From Pseudomonas sp. MYb60 (GTDB lineage: Bacteria; Pseudomonadota; Gammaproteobacteria; Pseudomonadales; Pseudomonadaceae): a DNA stretch of 64,000 nt. A program made the position numbers and the translations under genes. The stretch is from assembly GCF_002979555.1 (NCBI RefSeq), contig NZ_PCOZ01000004.1, positions 186,001-250,000 of the forward strand, written 5' to 3'. How positions within the stretch are numbered: the first letter of the stretch is position 1; each line of letters starts with the position of its first letter. Shown in pieces: positions 38,609 to 47,749 of this stretch. The notes below the pieces were generated by a model, which saw only the letters and a program-made list of their open reading frames with translations, ran no database searches and was not told where the DNA came from.

Positions 38609-39289
38609 ATGTGCGGAAGACTGTCGCAGTACCGGGGAATCCACGACTTTGTTGCGGCACTGAGCATGCCCAATGCCCTGGCAAACTCGGTGGGTGATCA
38701 GCCGATCGAGCGATACAACGTCGCCCCAACGACCCACGTGGCGTTACTACACCTGCAGGGCGAGTTGCTACACGCCGATCCTGTGCGATGGGGGTGGCGC
38801 CCACATTGGGCGAAAGACCGGGCCGCGCCCATCAATGCGCGCGTCGAAAAGGTTGCACACGGCCCGTTCTTTAGGGCGATCTGGCCACACCGTGCGATCA
38901 CGCCTATCGACAACTGGTTCGAATGGGTGGATGAAGGCGGACCGAAGAAACAGCCTTATCTCATCCGCAGGCGGGACGGGGCACCGATCTTGTGCGCAGC
39001 CATTGGCCAGCTACCAGACGCTGATGAAGGCCCGGGCGAGCATGACGGCTTTGTGATCATCACCGCAGACAGCGCCGGCGGTATGGTGGACATCCACGAC
39101 AGAAGGCCCGTGGTACTTACTCCGTACCTTGCCAGTGAATGGCTGAACCCAGCAACGCCAAAAGAGCGTGCTGAGCAGATGGTGTTGCACCAGGGCGAGC
39201 CGCCCGAGGCCTTTGAATGGTTCAAGGTCAGTACAGCCTTGGGCAATGTGAGGAATAAGGACGCCTGTTTAATTCAGCAAGTGCCATAG
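38609..39289 (+). CDS. yedK: SOS response-associated peptidase (SRAP/YedK/HMCES)
   Basis: SRAP proteins form a covalent thiazolidine link between Cys2 and abasic sites in single-stranded DNA, protecting them. The 226-residue protein begins MCGR with the catalytic Cys2 and has RYNVAPT (Asn), the WFEW glutamate and DIHDRRPVVL, where the histidine is kept although the usual His-Arg-Met-Pro is altered. An AAAGAGG ribosome site precedes the ATG. It is the second gene after the LexA box. Confidence 0.92.
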   Translation: MCGRLSQYRGIHDFVAALSMPNALANSVGDQPIERYNVAPTTHVALLHLQGELLHADPVRWGWRPHWAKDRAAPINARVEKVAHGPFFRAIWPHRAITPIDNWFEWVDEGGPKKQPYLIRRRDGAPILCAAIGQLPDADEGPGEHDGFVIITADSAGGMVDIHDRRPVVLTPYLASEWLNPATPKERAEQMVLHQGEPPEAFEWFKVSTALGNVRNKDACLIQQVP

Positions 39290-39391
39290 AAACTGATCTC
39301 CACCGGAGATCTAAGCAGCAGCACTAGTGGCGTTGTAGTATCAGGGACGTTTGATGCTTGGCTAAGACAGACACAACGCGAGGAGAGACAA

Positions 39392-39778
39392 ATGCGAAGA
39401 GACATGGATTTGATGAGACTTGTGGTGCTAAAGGTCGAGGAGGACCATCAGGGACCAAATCATCTGGTCGAATACGAGGACTTTAACCATCAAATGGTGA
39501 TTGAAGGTTTCACACCTGACCAGGTCGAGTATCACCTCAAACTCGCCATGCAAAGCAGGCTATTTGACATGCCTGGTAATGCTGGGTGGCTTTACATTTT
39601 TCAGGGGCTCACACCTGCCGGACACGATTTTGCAGACTCGGTAAGGGACGAAAAAATCTGGAAAATGACGAAAGAAGGGGCATTGAAGGCAGGAGGTTTG
39701 ACCTTCGAACTGCTGGGCCAATTAGCGAAGGGGTTGATCAAGCAACAACTCGAAAAGCATACAGGGGTCGCCCTGTAG
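39392..39778 (+). CDS. DUF2513-like protein
   Basis: The 128-residue product starts MRRDMDLMRLVVLKVEED, matching the N-terminal signature of DUF2513 proteins common on phages and islands. It has the YHLKLAMQSRLF and LTPAGHDFADSVRDEKIWKMT segments. A winged-helix-like fold is possible. An AGGAGAG site precedes the ATG. Function unknown. It is separate from the SOS pair by about 100 bases. Confidence 0.75.
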   Translation: MRRDMDLMRLVVLKVEEDHQGPNHLVEYEDFNHQMVIEGFTPDQVEYHLKLAMQSRLFDMPGNAGWLYIFQGLTPAGHDFADSVRDEKIWKMTKEGALKAGGLTFELLGQLAKGLIKQQLEKHTGVAL

Positions 39779-39860
39779 TGAAATCTGGAGAACTCGGCAC
39801 TTTCGAGTGACTCAGCGTCAAGCGGGTGTTAGCGCACCTGCTCGTCGCCTCGTTTACTGC

Positions 39861-39884
39861 GCGGGGGTACTATTTCTCCCCCGC
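39861..39884 (-). terminator. Hairpin at the end of the portal gene
   Basis: GCGGGGG and CCCCCGC arms enclose a ten-base loop that overlaps the last codons and stop of the portal gene. There is no long T run. It probably limits read-through between the portal gene and the converging DUF2513 gene. Confidence 0.5.
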
Positions 39885-40895
39885 TCCAAGTTCAAAGGGC
39901 TTGAAGCGCACGACTTCCTCGCCGACCCAATCATTGAGAAGGGCAAGGCGTGCCTGAATCGGCTCAAGCTCCAGGGTGGCCCATACCTCCCCTGCCTCCT
40001 TCGGGGAGCCAAAGCCCCCGGCGTTTTTCGGCACGATGCCCATCAGTTGGGGATAAACCCGCAAAGCCGCGAGCACATCGCCCTGAGTCTGGTCCTTGAT
40101 CGAGTTGAATTCGTCCTTGGCCGAAACCTCGCTGACCGGTATCAGCTGTATGCCTTCTTTCTTCCCGTTCGGCGCGTACACAAACAGGTTGCGGAAGTTG
40201 CCCGGCCCCTTGGAATTTTTCAAAGCGGTGCGCAAGTCATTGATGTCAGATTCGTTCTGCGCCGCGTCCGTCATGTACAAGATGAAACCCGCATGACTGC
40301 CGTTCTCGTAGTACTTGCGGCGAAACAACGTCGCCGATTGATTCAACAGCGCCGATTGCAGAGCACAGAGCCACTCCGGCAACCCGTAAATTTCCTGATG
40401 CAGATCCAGCTCACGTAAGTGAAAGACGCTGCCCTGGTCAAATTCATGCTCATTCTTCCAGCCCTGCACCTGGAAAAAGCGTTCGTCCTTCCCCACTCGC
40501 ATGTACTTCGCCAACGGCGGCTTTAGCGCCACAGTCGAGCCCAGTAGTGACCGCCGCGCCTCCACGTACGCATTGCCCAATGCCAGGTAGTCCTGAGCGT
40601 ATTGGTCAAACGCCTCGCGGGTCAGCAGCTTGTGCGGGATGAACGTTCGGGTCAGTTGGTTACGCTTGAAGCGCAGCCCAGAGTCGAGGTGAACGCTCGC
40701 TTTAACCGACCGGGCAAGTCCGTCCAGTGACAATGGCGGCTCATACCAGCGCCCGTTAAACCAGCACTCCAACGAATCGAATATCTCCCTGGCCGACAAC
40801 ACCGACTCCGGCTCACCGAACGTGAATGCCACCGACTTGTGATCACTCACCGCCTGCTCAGTGGCAACCGCCACCTCATTATCTGTACTCATCAA
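39870..40895 (-). CDS. Q: Phage portal protein (P2 gpQ-like)
   Basis: The portal dodecamer is the DNA channel of the capsid and the docking site for terminase. The 341-residue protein has PBSX/P2-type portal features: FTFGEPESVLSAREIFDSLE at the N-terminus and RRKYYENGSHAGFILYMTDA and PVSEVSAKDEFNSIKDQTQG segments. It overlaps the terminase gene by four bases on the same strand. Together with terminase it is transcribed leftward, as in P2. Confidence 0.93.
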   Translation of the reverse strand: MMSTDNEVAVATEQAVSDHKSVAFTFGEPESVLSAREIFDSLECWFNGRWYEPPLSLDGLARSVKASVHLDSGLRFKRNQLTRTFIPHKLLTREAFDQYAQDYLALGNAYVEARRSLLGSTVALKPPLAKYMRVGKDERFFQVQGWKNEHEFDQGSVFHLRELDLHQEIYGLPEWLCALQSALLNQSATLFRRKYYENGSHAGFILYMTDAAQNESDINDLRTALKNSKGPGNFRNLFVYAPNGKKEGIQLIPVSEVSAKDEFNSIKDQTQGDVLAALRVYPQLMGIVPKNAGGFGSPKEAGEVWATLELEPIQARLALLNDWVGEEVVRFKPFELGAGEK

Positions 40896-42652
40896 AAAAG
40901 CTCCATCCGCCCGGTATTGGCAGCCGTCTGCCCTTCGAGCGGTTCGTGGTGTAGTGCATGGAAAAGAGCCCAGGCCAGGTCGGCATGGCCGGTTGATTCG
41001 CTACGCCCAGCCGTATAGGTGAACTGCCGGCCGCTGGCGGTGATCGTTTTGCGGATAGCCATCAGTGATTGCGCGAAGTCCGTCCAGCCGGCGTCGAACT
41101 CCAGTCGGCCCTTGTTGATCACGTCATAGGCCTTCATGACCAAACGCGACTTCACCTCTGGCGAATAGCTGAAGGTTGTCAGTCCGGGGAAGAACTGCCG
41201 CACCAGCTGCGCCACGCCCGAGCCCATACCTGTTACGTCGATGCCGATATAGGTCACCCAATATCGCTGGGTCACCATGCGGATGGATTCGGCCTGCGCC
41301 GCGAAGTCCATGCCACGGAACTGGTGGCGCTCAATCACCCGGAACTTACCGCCCGGCACCATCGGCGGCGCTACGACCACCAGACCAGAGCTGTCGCCCG
41401 TTTCGGCCGGGTCATAGCCCAACCACACTTGGCGGTCAGCCAACGGGCGCGGCGCCAATGGTTTGTAGTCCTCGGCCCAGTTGACCCAACTGTCCACCAT
41501 GCACGACTGCAACATTGCCAGCGGAAAGATACTCGCCCCGTCGTCCACAAACTGGCACATCAGCAGGTTCTGGAAGGCCTCGGCGTCGTACTCCTGGCGC
41601 AGCTCTTCAAGGTCGAACAAGTCACAGCCGCGCTGCTCGGCGTCCAGAATCGTGACGATCTGCCGCCACACCTTGTCCTCGCACAACCGCCCCTGTTGCA
41701 GGGCATCGTGGGACACATCCACGGAAATACGGTTGGCGGCAGGCTTGCCCTTGTTGAAGCGCTCCCCCGTCCAGAACGTGTAGGCCTCGTGGGCCATGCT
41801 CGACGGGGTGCTGAAGTAAGTGCGGCGGTACTGTTTCTGCATCGCCATGCCCGAGGCGACCTTGTTCAGTTCCTTGAACTTGAACGTCCAGAAGAATTCA
41901 TCGAAGTAGAAATTGCCGTGGTAGCCCTGGGCGGTTCGGGCGTTGGTGCCCAGGAAGTGCAGCTCTGCGCCGTTCGCCAGCGTAATGGGATCGCCAGTCA
42001 GCTCAACGCCGACGACTTCCCTGGCAAAGGACTGAATATACGACTTGAAAATGTGAGCCTGATTCTTCGACGCCGACAGGAAAATCTGGTTACGGCCGGT
42101 GGTCAGGGCATCAATCAACGCCTCCCGAGCGAAGTAGAAAGTCGCGCCGATCTGCCGGCTCTTCAGGATGGCCCTGGTGCGCTGATTGCCAGCTTTGTAC
42201 CAATCCAGCTGATAACCGAAGCACCCATCGACAAAAGCCTGGGTGAGCAGCTCGATATGCTCTTCGCTGAACTCATTGCGGCTCGGTTTTTTCTTTGGCC
42301 CGCTGTTGCGGTCATTCAGCTTCGGGTTTAGCTCAGACTCGGTGCCGCCGCCCTGGAACCGCTGAATACGGGCCTGGCGCTCCAACTGCCGGTGGAGCAG
42401 ATCAATTTCCTTAAAGTCGCCGCCGGTCTTGCCTTCCTTCAGGATTAACTGCACCAGCCGGGCCTCCAGCGCCCCGCCGATGCGCTCGACGTTATCCGCC
42501 CGGTCCCATTCGTCACGGGTTTTCCAGCTGTGGACGGTCTTCTCTTTTTCGTCCAGGTACTCGGCAATTTCGGTGATGCGCCAACCCGTCCAGTACAAAA
42601 ATTTGGCCTGGCGACGGTTATCACGGATGGGGATTTCGGCGAGAGCATTCAT
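40892..42652 (-). CDS. P: Terminase ATPase subunit (P2 gpP-like)
   Basis: The large terminase packages DNA into the prohead. The 586-residue protein fits P2 gpP. An N-terminal helix-turn-helix (WRITEIAEYLDEKEKTVHSW) is followed by an ATPase with KSRQIGATFYFAREAL, a FDEFFW Walker B-like motif and a C-terminal nuclease region (GYDPAETGDSSG with conserved Asp). The ATG at 42652 (MNALAEIP) is chosen because the upstream in-frame codons overlap the promoter and the opposite gene; its GGAGG lies rather far upstream. Confidence 0.93.
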   Translation of the reverse strand: MNALAEIPIRDNRRQAKFLYWTGWRITEIAEYLDEKEKTVHSWKTRDEWDRADNVERIGGALEARLVQLILKEGKTGGDFKEIDLLHRQLERQARIQRFQGGGTESELNPKLNDRNSGPKKKPSRNEFSEEHIELLTQAFVDGCFGYQLDWYKAGNQRTRAILKSRQIGATFYFAREALIDALTTGRNQIFLSASKNQAHIFKSYIQSFAREVVGVELTGDPITLANGAELHFLGTNARTAQGYHGNFYFDEFFWTFKFKELNKVASGMAMQKQYRRTYFSTPSSMAHEAYTFWTGERFNKGKPAANRISVDVSHDALQQGRLCEDKVWRQIVTILDAEQRGCDLFDLEELRQEYDAEAFQNLLMCQFVDDGASIFPLAMLQSCMVDSWVNWAEDYKPLAPRPLADRQVWLGYDPAETGDSSGLVVVAPPMVPGGKFRVIERHQFRGMDFAAQAESIRMVTQRYWVTYIGIDVTGMGSGVAQLVRQFFPGLTTFSYSPEVKSRLVMKAYDVINKGRLEFDAGWTDFAQSLMAIRKTITASGRQFTYTAGRSESTGHADLAWALFHALHHEPLEGQTAANTGRMELF

Positions 42653-42699
42653 GGCGCAGATGCTGCCTCCCGCGCGCGTGGTACACCCGCCCCGCTCAC

Positions 42700-42718
42700 T
42701 GTAAGGCGTCGCGCTACA
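42700..42718. promoter_or_regulatory. Late promoter dyad, P/O divergent region
   Basis: TGTA-N11-TACA between the divergent P and O genes. The same dyad occurs before V and FI. P2 late promoters carry an Ogr/Delta activator site of TGT-N12-ACA form at the same places; here the spacing is one base longer. A GC-rich element (CGCG..GG..GCAGC) lies about 20 bases further on each side. Confidence 0.6.
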
Positions 42719-42805
42719 AGTCCGGCTCGTTGCCCGCGAGGCCGCAGCTACCGACCATGCCCACATCGCAACGGCAGTTCGCCGCCACCGCACTGAGGAC
42801 TCCCC

Positions 42806-43651
42806 ATGGCCAGCAGCACCAAACAGAAATTCCGCTCCAAGTGGACCCGCATTGCCGTCGAAGGCGCGACCACCGATGGCCGCATCATCGAGCGGAGCTG
42901 GATTGACGACATGGCCTCGCAGTACAGCCAGAACACCTATGGCGCTCGCATCAACTGCGAACACATCAAGGGTTACTGGCCCGGTGGCGAGTTCGGTGCT
43001 TATGGCGACGTAGTGGCGCTCAAGGCTGAAGAAGTCGAGATTGCCGGAATCAAGAAATTGGCGTTGTTCGCCCAGCTCGAACCCAACGACGCATTGCTGG
43101 CCTTGAACAAGGCCGGCCAGAAGGTCTACACCTCGGTCGAGATCCAACCCAAGTTTGCCGATAGCGGCAAGGCCTATCTGGTCGGCCTCGCCATCACTGA
43201 CACCCCAGCCAGCCTGGGCACCGAAGCCCTGAGCTTCAGCGCTACACATGGCACCTTGGCCGGACGCAAACAGGACAAAGACAACCTGTTCAGCGCTGCC
43301 GAGGAAGCCTTACTCGAATTCGAAGAAGTCACCGACCAGCCGAGTGCTTTTGCAGCAATCAAGGCCAAGCTCGGTGAGTTCATCAAACTGAGCAAGGACA
43401 AGGATGGCAAGGACGCCAACACTTTCTCCGACATCGGTGAAGCGCTGGAAAGCCTGGTAACCCTCGCCACCCAGCAGGCTGAGCAAGCCGACGCTTCAAG
43501 CAAGGCCTTGGTAGATCTGAAAAAGCAGTTCACCAGCCTGGATACCGAGCTGAAAGAGCTCAAAACCAAGCTCGGGCAAACCGCTGACCTCAGCCAGCCA
43601 CAGCGCCCACACAGCACTGGCGGTGCAGGCACCGTACTGACTGCTTACTGA
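42806..43651 (+). CDS. O: Capsid scaffolding protein/protease (P2 gpO-like)
   Basis: GpO acts as internal scaffold and as the serine protease that matures capsid proteins. The 281-residue product has the GPO-family N-terminus (KFRSKWTRIAVEGATTDGR, INCEHIKGYWPGGEFGAYGDV). It also has the catalytic-domain segment YTSVEIQPKF with a candidate nucleophile Ser, and a C-terminal coiled-coil scaffold tail from about 220. First gene of the rightward structural operon. Confidence 0.92.
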   Translation: MASSTKQKFRSKWTRIAVEGATTDGRIIERSWIDDMASQYSQNTYGARINCEHIKGYWPGGEFGAYGDVVALKAEEVEIAGIKKLALFAQLEPNDALLALNKAGQKVYTSVEIQPKFADSGKAYLVGLAITDTPASLGTEALSFSATHGTLAGRKQDKDNLFSAAEEALLEFEEVTDQPSAFAAIKAKLGEFIKLSKDKDGKDANTFSDIGEALESLVTLATQQAEQADASSKALVDLKKQFTSLDTELKELKTKLGQTADLSQPQRPHSTGGAGTVLTAY

Positions 43652-43697
43652 ACCCACGGCCCAACACCGACAAGCCTATTCACCGGAGAACCCCCCC

Positions 43698-44750
43698 ATG
43701 CGTAAAGAAACACGCTTCGCCTTCGCCGCCCTGGCCGTTCAGATCGCCCTGCTCAATGGCGTAGCCAGTGCCCACGAAAAATTCAGCGTCGACCCCAGCA
43801 TCCAGCAAAAACTGGAAGTTGCGGTGCAGGAATCCGATGGTTTCCTGAAGCAGATCAACATCATTGGCGTCGACGAGCAGTCCGGCGAGGCCCTGCTGCT
43901 GGGCGTAAATGGCCCGGTTGCAAGCCGCACTGATACCTCCGGCGGCACCCGTCGCAGCCCGTTGAGCCGTAGCACGCTGAGCAAAGACAGCTACGTCTGC
44001 AAGCAAACGAACTTCGACAGCGCGTTCCCCTATGCCCTGCTGGATGCCTGGGCCAAGTTCCCCGACTTCCAAGTCAAGCTGAGCAACGCGATCATCCTGC
44101 GCCAGGCCCTGGACCGCATCATGATCGGCTTCAACGGTACCAGCGCCGCAGCAACCACCAACCGTGCCGCCAACCCTTTGTTGCAAGACGTCAACATAGG
44201 CTGGCTGCAAAAAATTCGCCTCAGCGCCGACGACCGCGTGTTGGACGCTGCCACCATTGGCCCCCGCAAAGTCATCAAGGTTGCGGGAGTAGACACTGTA
44301 TTCGAGGGTGATTACGCCAACCTCGACGGCCTGGTGTTCGACGCGATCCAGATGCTCGACCCATGGCACCGCACCCGCCCGGATCTGCGCGTCTTGGTTT
44401 CCCGCAACCTGATGCACAGCAAACTGCTGGCAGCCGTGGAAAAGGGGGCTGACTCCAACCAGGAAGAAAACGCCGCTCAAGAGATTGTCAGCCGCGCCCG
44501 CTTGGGTGGCCTGCCGGTCGTCGACGCCCCGTTTTTCCCGGATAACACCGTGCTGGTCACCACCCTCAGCAACCTTTCGATTTACTACCAGAACGGTGCC
44601 CGCCGTCGTCATCTGAAAGACGAACCTGAGCTGGATCGAATCGCTGACTATCAGTCTTCGAACGAAGCCTATGTGATCGAAGACTTCGGCCTGGTCGCCC
44701 TGGTCGAAGACATCACGGCCGTCAACTACCCAGCCCCGACCGAGGCCTAA
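43698..44750 (+). CDS. N: Major capsid protein (P2 gpN-like)
   Basis: The 350-residue product is a P2-family HK97-fold coat protein: GVASAHEKFSVDPSIQQKLE at the N-terminus and the PRKVIKVAGVDTVFEGDYANLDGLV, YYQNGARRRHLKDEPELDR and YEAYVIEDFG-like blocks toward the end. A GGAGA ribosome site precedes the ATG. In P2 the N-terminal part is removed by gpO during maturation. Confidence 0.94.
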   Translation: MRKETRFAFAALAVQIALLNGVASAHEKFSVDPSIQQKLEVAVQESDGFLKQINIIGVDEQSGEALLLGVNGPVASRTDTSGGTRRSPLSRSTLSKDSYVCKQTNFDSAFPYALLDAWAKFPDFQVKLSNAIILRQALDRIMIGFNGTSAAATTNRAANPLLQDVNIGWLQKIRLSADDRVLDAATIGPRKVIKVAGVDTVFEGDYANLDGLVFDAIQMLDPWHRTRPDLRVLVSRNLMHSKLLAAVEKGADSNQEENAAQEIVSRARLGGLPVVDAPFFPDNTVLVTTLSNLSIYYQNGARRRHLKDEPELDRIADYQSSNEAYVIEDFGLVALVEDITAVNYPAPTEA

Positions 44751-44760
44751 GAGGCGCGCC

Positions 44761-45468
44761 ATGCACCAGACACCTGCCCAACGCAATCAGCTGCGCAAAC
44801 GCGCAGCCATTGAGTCCGCTGCAACTGCGCCGGCCACTTCAATGGAAGGCGCAACCGCCTACGAGCACCAACTTGCCCAGCTGGCTCAGCACCGCGCGCG
44901 TCTGAAGCAGGTGCAGTCCAACCAGGGCAAAGCTGAACTCAAGGCGCTACTGATCCCTGAGTACGAACCCTATGTGCAGGGCGTGTTGGACGCCGGCAAC
45001 GGTGCTCAGGACGAGGTTCTCACCACGATCATGCTCTGGTGCATTGACGCTGGCGGCTACCCCGGTGCTCTGCAGATCGCCGAATACGTCATCAAACACG
45101 GCCTGAAAATGCCGGACCGCTTTGAGCGCACCACCGGCACCTTGATCGCCGAGGAAATCGCCGAAGCGGCCCTTAAAGCACAAAAGGCTGGAGACAGTTT
45201 CCCGCTGTGGATTCTTGAGCAAGCCCAGCGCATCACCGCCGAGCAGGACATGCCCGACCAAGCCCGCGCCAAGCTGCACCTGGCAATCGGTAAGGAAAAC
45301 GCTGCCAAAGTCCCGAATGAAGACCTCACGACAACCGATGTTGGTTTTCTGGTGGTGGCAAAGGCTCACCTGAGCAAAGCCATCGACCTGCACAGCAACT
45401 GCGGCGGCAAAAAGGATCTGGAGCGCGTCGAGCGCCTCCTCAAAAAACACACTGCCACAGGCAGTTAA
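44761..45468 (+). CDS. M: Terminase small subunit (P2 gpM-like)
   Basis: GpM is the terminase endonuclease subunit that recognises cos. The 235-residue protein has the family's YEPYVQGVLDAGNGAQDEVLTTIMLWCIDAGGY segment (residues about 60-95, given in part) and AEYVIKHGLKMPDRFERTTGTL. It follows N by ten bases and precedes L. Confidence 0.92.
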   Translation: MHQTPAQRNQLRKRAAIESAATAPATSMEGATAYEHQLAQLAQHRARLKQVQSNQGKAELKALLIPEYEPYVQGVLDAGNGAQDEVLTTIMLWCIDAGGYPGALQIAEYVIKHGLKMPDRFERTTGTLIAEEIAEAALKAQKAGDSFPLWILEQAQRITAEQDMPDQARAKLHLAIGKENAAKVPNEDLTTTDVGFLVVAKAHLSKAIDLHSNCGGKKDLERVERLLKKHTATGS

Positions 45469-45572
45469 CCGAGCGTCCCCACGCACCCCGCCGGCTCGGG
45501 GCGGATCGGCCAGGCCGCTCCTCCTGAACGTGAAGTCCCGACCACCGGCGATCTATTTTTGAGTGCCGTTCC

Positions 45573-46034
45573 ATGAGCGCATTTGTAGCCAGCGGCCCAG
45601 TCACCGGCGGCCATATCAACACCGACCCATTCTGGCCCTCGATCGACCTTGAGCAGCTGCGCGCCACCCTGCGCATCGATAACAGCGTCACTCCGGCTCG
45701 CCTTGAGACTGCCGTTATCTCAGCAGCCATCAACCTCAACCGAGAGCTGAAGTCTTGGAAGGCCACGCAACTGGCAGCTGGTTATGCCAGGTTGGCCGAC
45801 GTGCCAGACGACAAGGTCAACGACGTATCGGTCCAGGAACACCTGTACCGACGCGCGATCGAGGCCGGTACCGGCGCCGAAGTCTGCGAGCGGTACCGCG
45901 ACTACAGCGCGACCAACACCGGCAGCGACAAAGCCGAAGAAACCACCCCAACCATCGACGACTACCGCCGCGACCTGCGCTGGGCCGTCCGCGACTTCCT
46001 AGGGATCAGCCGCACCACAGTGGAGCTGATCTGA
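45573..46034 (+). CDS. L: Head completion/stabilisation protein (P2 gpL-like)
   Basis: GpL closes the portal vertex after packaging. The 153-residue product contains FWPSIDLEQLRATLRIDNSVTPARLETAV and LKSWKATQLAAGYARLADV, standard for the family. The upstream 104 bases hold a GC hairpin but no gene. It overlaps gene X by one base (TGATG). Confidence 0.9.
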   Translation: MSAFVASGPVTGGHINTDPFWPSIDLEQLRATLRIDNSVTPARLETAVISAAINLNRELKSWKATQLAAGYARLADVPDDKVNDVSVQEHLYRRAIEAGTGAEVCERYRDYSATNTGSDKAEETTPTIDDYRRDLRWAVRDFLGISRTTVELI

Positions 46035-46246
46035 TGCCCGTAGCCATCCGCACCAATCAAAACGACACCGTCGACGCCCTCTGCTGGCGGTTCTACGGCC
46101 GCACCGCCGGCGTCACCGAGGCCGTGCTGGAAGCCAACCCCGGCTTGGCCGAGCACGGTCCGATCCTGCCGCAAGGCCTTGTCGTCAACATGCCCGAAGC
46201 CCAAACCAGCGCTCCCCAGCGGCAGATGGTGCAGCTATGGAACTGA
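46034..46246 (+). CDS. X: Tail protein X (LysM-like)
   Basis: The 70-residue protein (MPVAIRTNQNDTVDALCWRFYG) is a P2 gpX-family tail protein with a LysM-like fold, ending in the ILPQGLVVNMP segment. Its ATG overlaps the gpL stop codon. GpX is needed for tail assembly. Confidence 0.9.
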   Translation: MPVAIRTNQNDTVDALCWRFYGRTAGVTEAVLEANPGLAEHGPILPQGLVVNMPEAQTSAPQRQMVQLWN

Positions 46247-46273
46247 CCCCCTGCATCCAAGGAAAACCACACC

Positions 46274-46627
46274 ATGGCTGATCCGACTTCCAGCGTTGTG
46301 ACTGGCCTGCTCATTGGTTTGGGCCTGTCCACCGTAACGCCCGTTATCGACGACGGGGCGCTATTCGGCGCCATCCTCGGCGCCTGGCTGGTTACCAGTA
46401 CCAAGCGCGACCTTAAAGTCTGGCAGCGGCTGGGCTCACTGTTCCTGTCGGCCGGCGTGGGCTATCTGTTCGCGCCTATGGCTTTACAGGCAATTCCGTT
46501 TATCACCAGCGGCGGCAGTGCATTTGTGTGTGCCCTGGTGGTCATCCCGATCAGCATCAAGCTGATGGTGTGGGTGGAGAAAGCGGACATTTGGGACATA
46601 TGGCGTCGCATCAGAGGGGGCACCTGA
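46274..46627 (+). CDS. Predicted holin
   Basis: The 117-residue membrane protein has about three hydrophobic segments (residues 8-25, 53-80, 86-102) and a charged C-terminus. It is of the putative holin type that precedes endolysin in Pseudomonas P2-like prophages. It lies one base before a second small holin-like gene. Holins form the pores that time lysis. Family assignment is by pattern and place. Confidence 0.75.
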   Translation: MADPTSSVVTGLLIGLGLSTVTPVIDDGALFGAILGAWLVTSTKRDLKVWQRLGSLFLSAGVGYLFAPMALQAIPFITSGGSAFVCALVVIPISIKLMVWVEKADIWDIWRRIRGGT

Positions 46628-46628
46628 T

Positions 46629-46907
46629 ATGCCGAACATCGAACTGGCCGTGCAGTTGATTACGGCGATCGCTTACCTGCTGAGTGCCCTGCGCCTGGCC
46701 TGCTACACCCGAGGCGATGCGCGGTACCGGCGCAGCATCTCGCTGTTGGCAAGCCTGTTTGGCGCCACGTTGTGCATCTGCGGTCTGGAGATTCTGCTGG
46801 AGCGCCAGCCCGCCAGCCTCGGGCAGGCCGCTGCCATCGTGTTGCTCTGCATCCTGATTTTCCGTTCACGCGGCAACGTCGCCGCCCTGTTGAGGCCCAG
46901 CGCATGA
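46629..46907 (+). CDS. Second holin-like membrane protein (holin family 3-like)
   Basis: The 92-residue protein has three predicted helices and a RSRGNVAALLRP tail. Its layout resembles the small holin (DUF754/holin 3) that overlaps endolysin in phiCTX-like phages. The stop codon overlaps the endolysin ATG by three bases. With the preceding gene it may be a holin/antiholin pair. Confidence 0.75.
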   Translation: MPNIELAVQLITAIAYLLSALRLACYTRGDARYRRSISLLASLFGATLCICGLEILLERQPASLGQAAAIVLLCILIFRSRGNVAALLRPSA

Positions 46908-47749
46908 CCACCACCCTTCGCCACGGCGACCGCTCGCAAGCAGTGCTGATGCTGCAAAAGAACCTCAACAAGCACGGTGCCAACCTCTACCCTGATGGTG
47001 TGTTCGGCGACGACACTGAATTGGCTGTTCTCGCTTACCAGCTGAAAGTCGGCCTGGTCGTCGATGGCGCCGCCGGCGAAAAGACCCAAACCAGCCTGGC
47101 CGGTGGCGACTGCACGCAGCTGCTGCGCAACAATGACCTGGTGGCCGCTGCCGAACGCCTCGACGTTCCGTTGGCGAGCATCTATGCGGTCAATGAAGTG
47201 GAATCGAAGGGCAAGGGCTTTCTCGACAACGGCAAGCCGGTGATCCTGTTCGAACGGCACATCATGTACCGCCAGCTCGCCACGGCACGACATGCCGGCG
47301 ATGACGCGGCCGAACTCAAGCGTCACGCGGACCAGCTCGCCACCGCCAACCCTGCACTGGTCAACCCGAAGCCCGGCGGATACATCGGCGGTACCTCCGA
47401 ACACCAGCGCCTGGCCATGGCCCGCCTGATCGACGACACAGCCGCACTGGAGTCGGCTTCCTGGGGAGCGTTCCAGATCATGGGCTTTCATTGGAAGCGC
47501 CTCGGCTACGCCAGCGTGCAGGCCTTCGTCGCGGCAATGACTGCCGGCGAATCGCAGCAGCTCGACGCCTTCACCCGCTTCATCGAAACCGACCCGGTGC
47601 TGCACAAGGCGCTGAAGGGCCGCAAATGGGCCGAGTTCGCCAGGCTCTACAACGGGCCGGATTATCTGCGGAACCTCTACGACACCAAGCTCCAGCGCGC
47701 CTACGAGCGGCACGCGGCCTGCGAGTGTGGCAAAGGAGTGGCGGCATGA
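46904..47749 (+). CDS. Endolysin: peptidoglycan-binding plus N-acetylmuramidase
   Basis: The 281-residue enzyme has an N-terminal PG_binding_1-type domain (LRHGDRSQAVLMLQKNLNKHG, YPDGVFGDDTELAV; residues 4-60) and an N-acetylmuramidase domain from about 75. The latter has VNEVESKGKGF (catalytic Glu), FERHIMYRQL and SWGAFQIMGFHWKRLGY. There is no signal peptide, so release depends on the holin. The ATG overlaps the holin stop codon. Confidence 0.92.
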   Translation: MTTTLRHGDRSQAVLMLQKNLNKHGANLYPDGVFGDDTELAVLAYQLKVGLVVDGAAGEKTQTSLAGGDCTQLLRNNDLVAAAERLDVPLASIYAVNEVESKGKGFLDNGKPVILFERHIMYRQLATARHAGDDAAELKRHADQLATANPALVNPKPGGYIGGTSEHQRLAMARLIDDTAALESASWGAFQIMGFHWKRLGYASVQAFVAAMTAGESQQLDAFTRFIETDPVLHKALKGRKWAEFARLYNGPDYLRNLYDTKLQRAYERHAACECGKGVAA

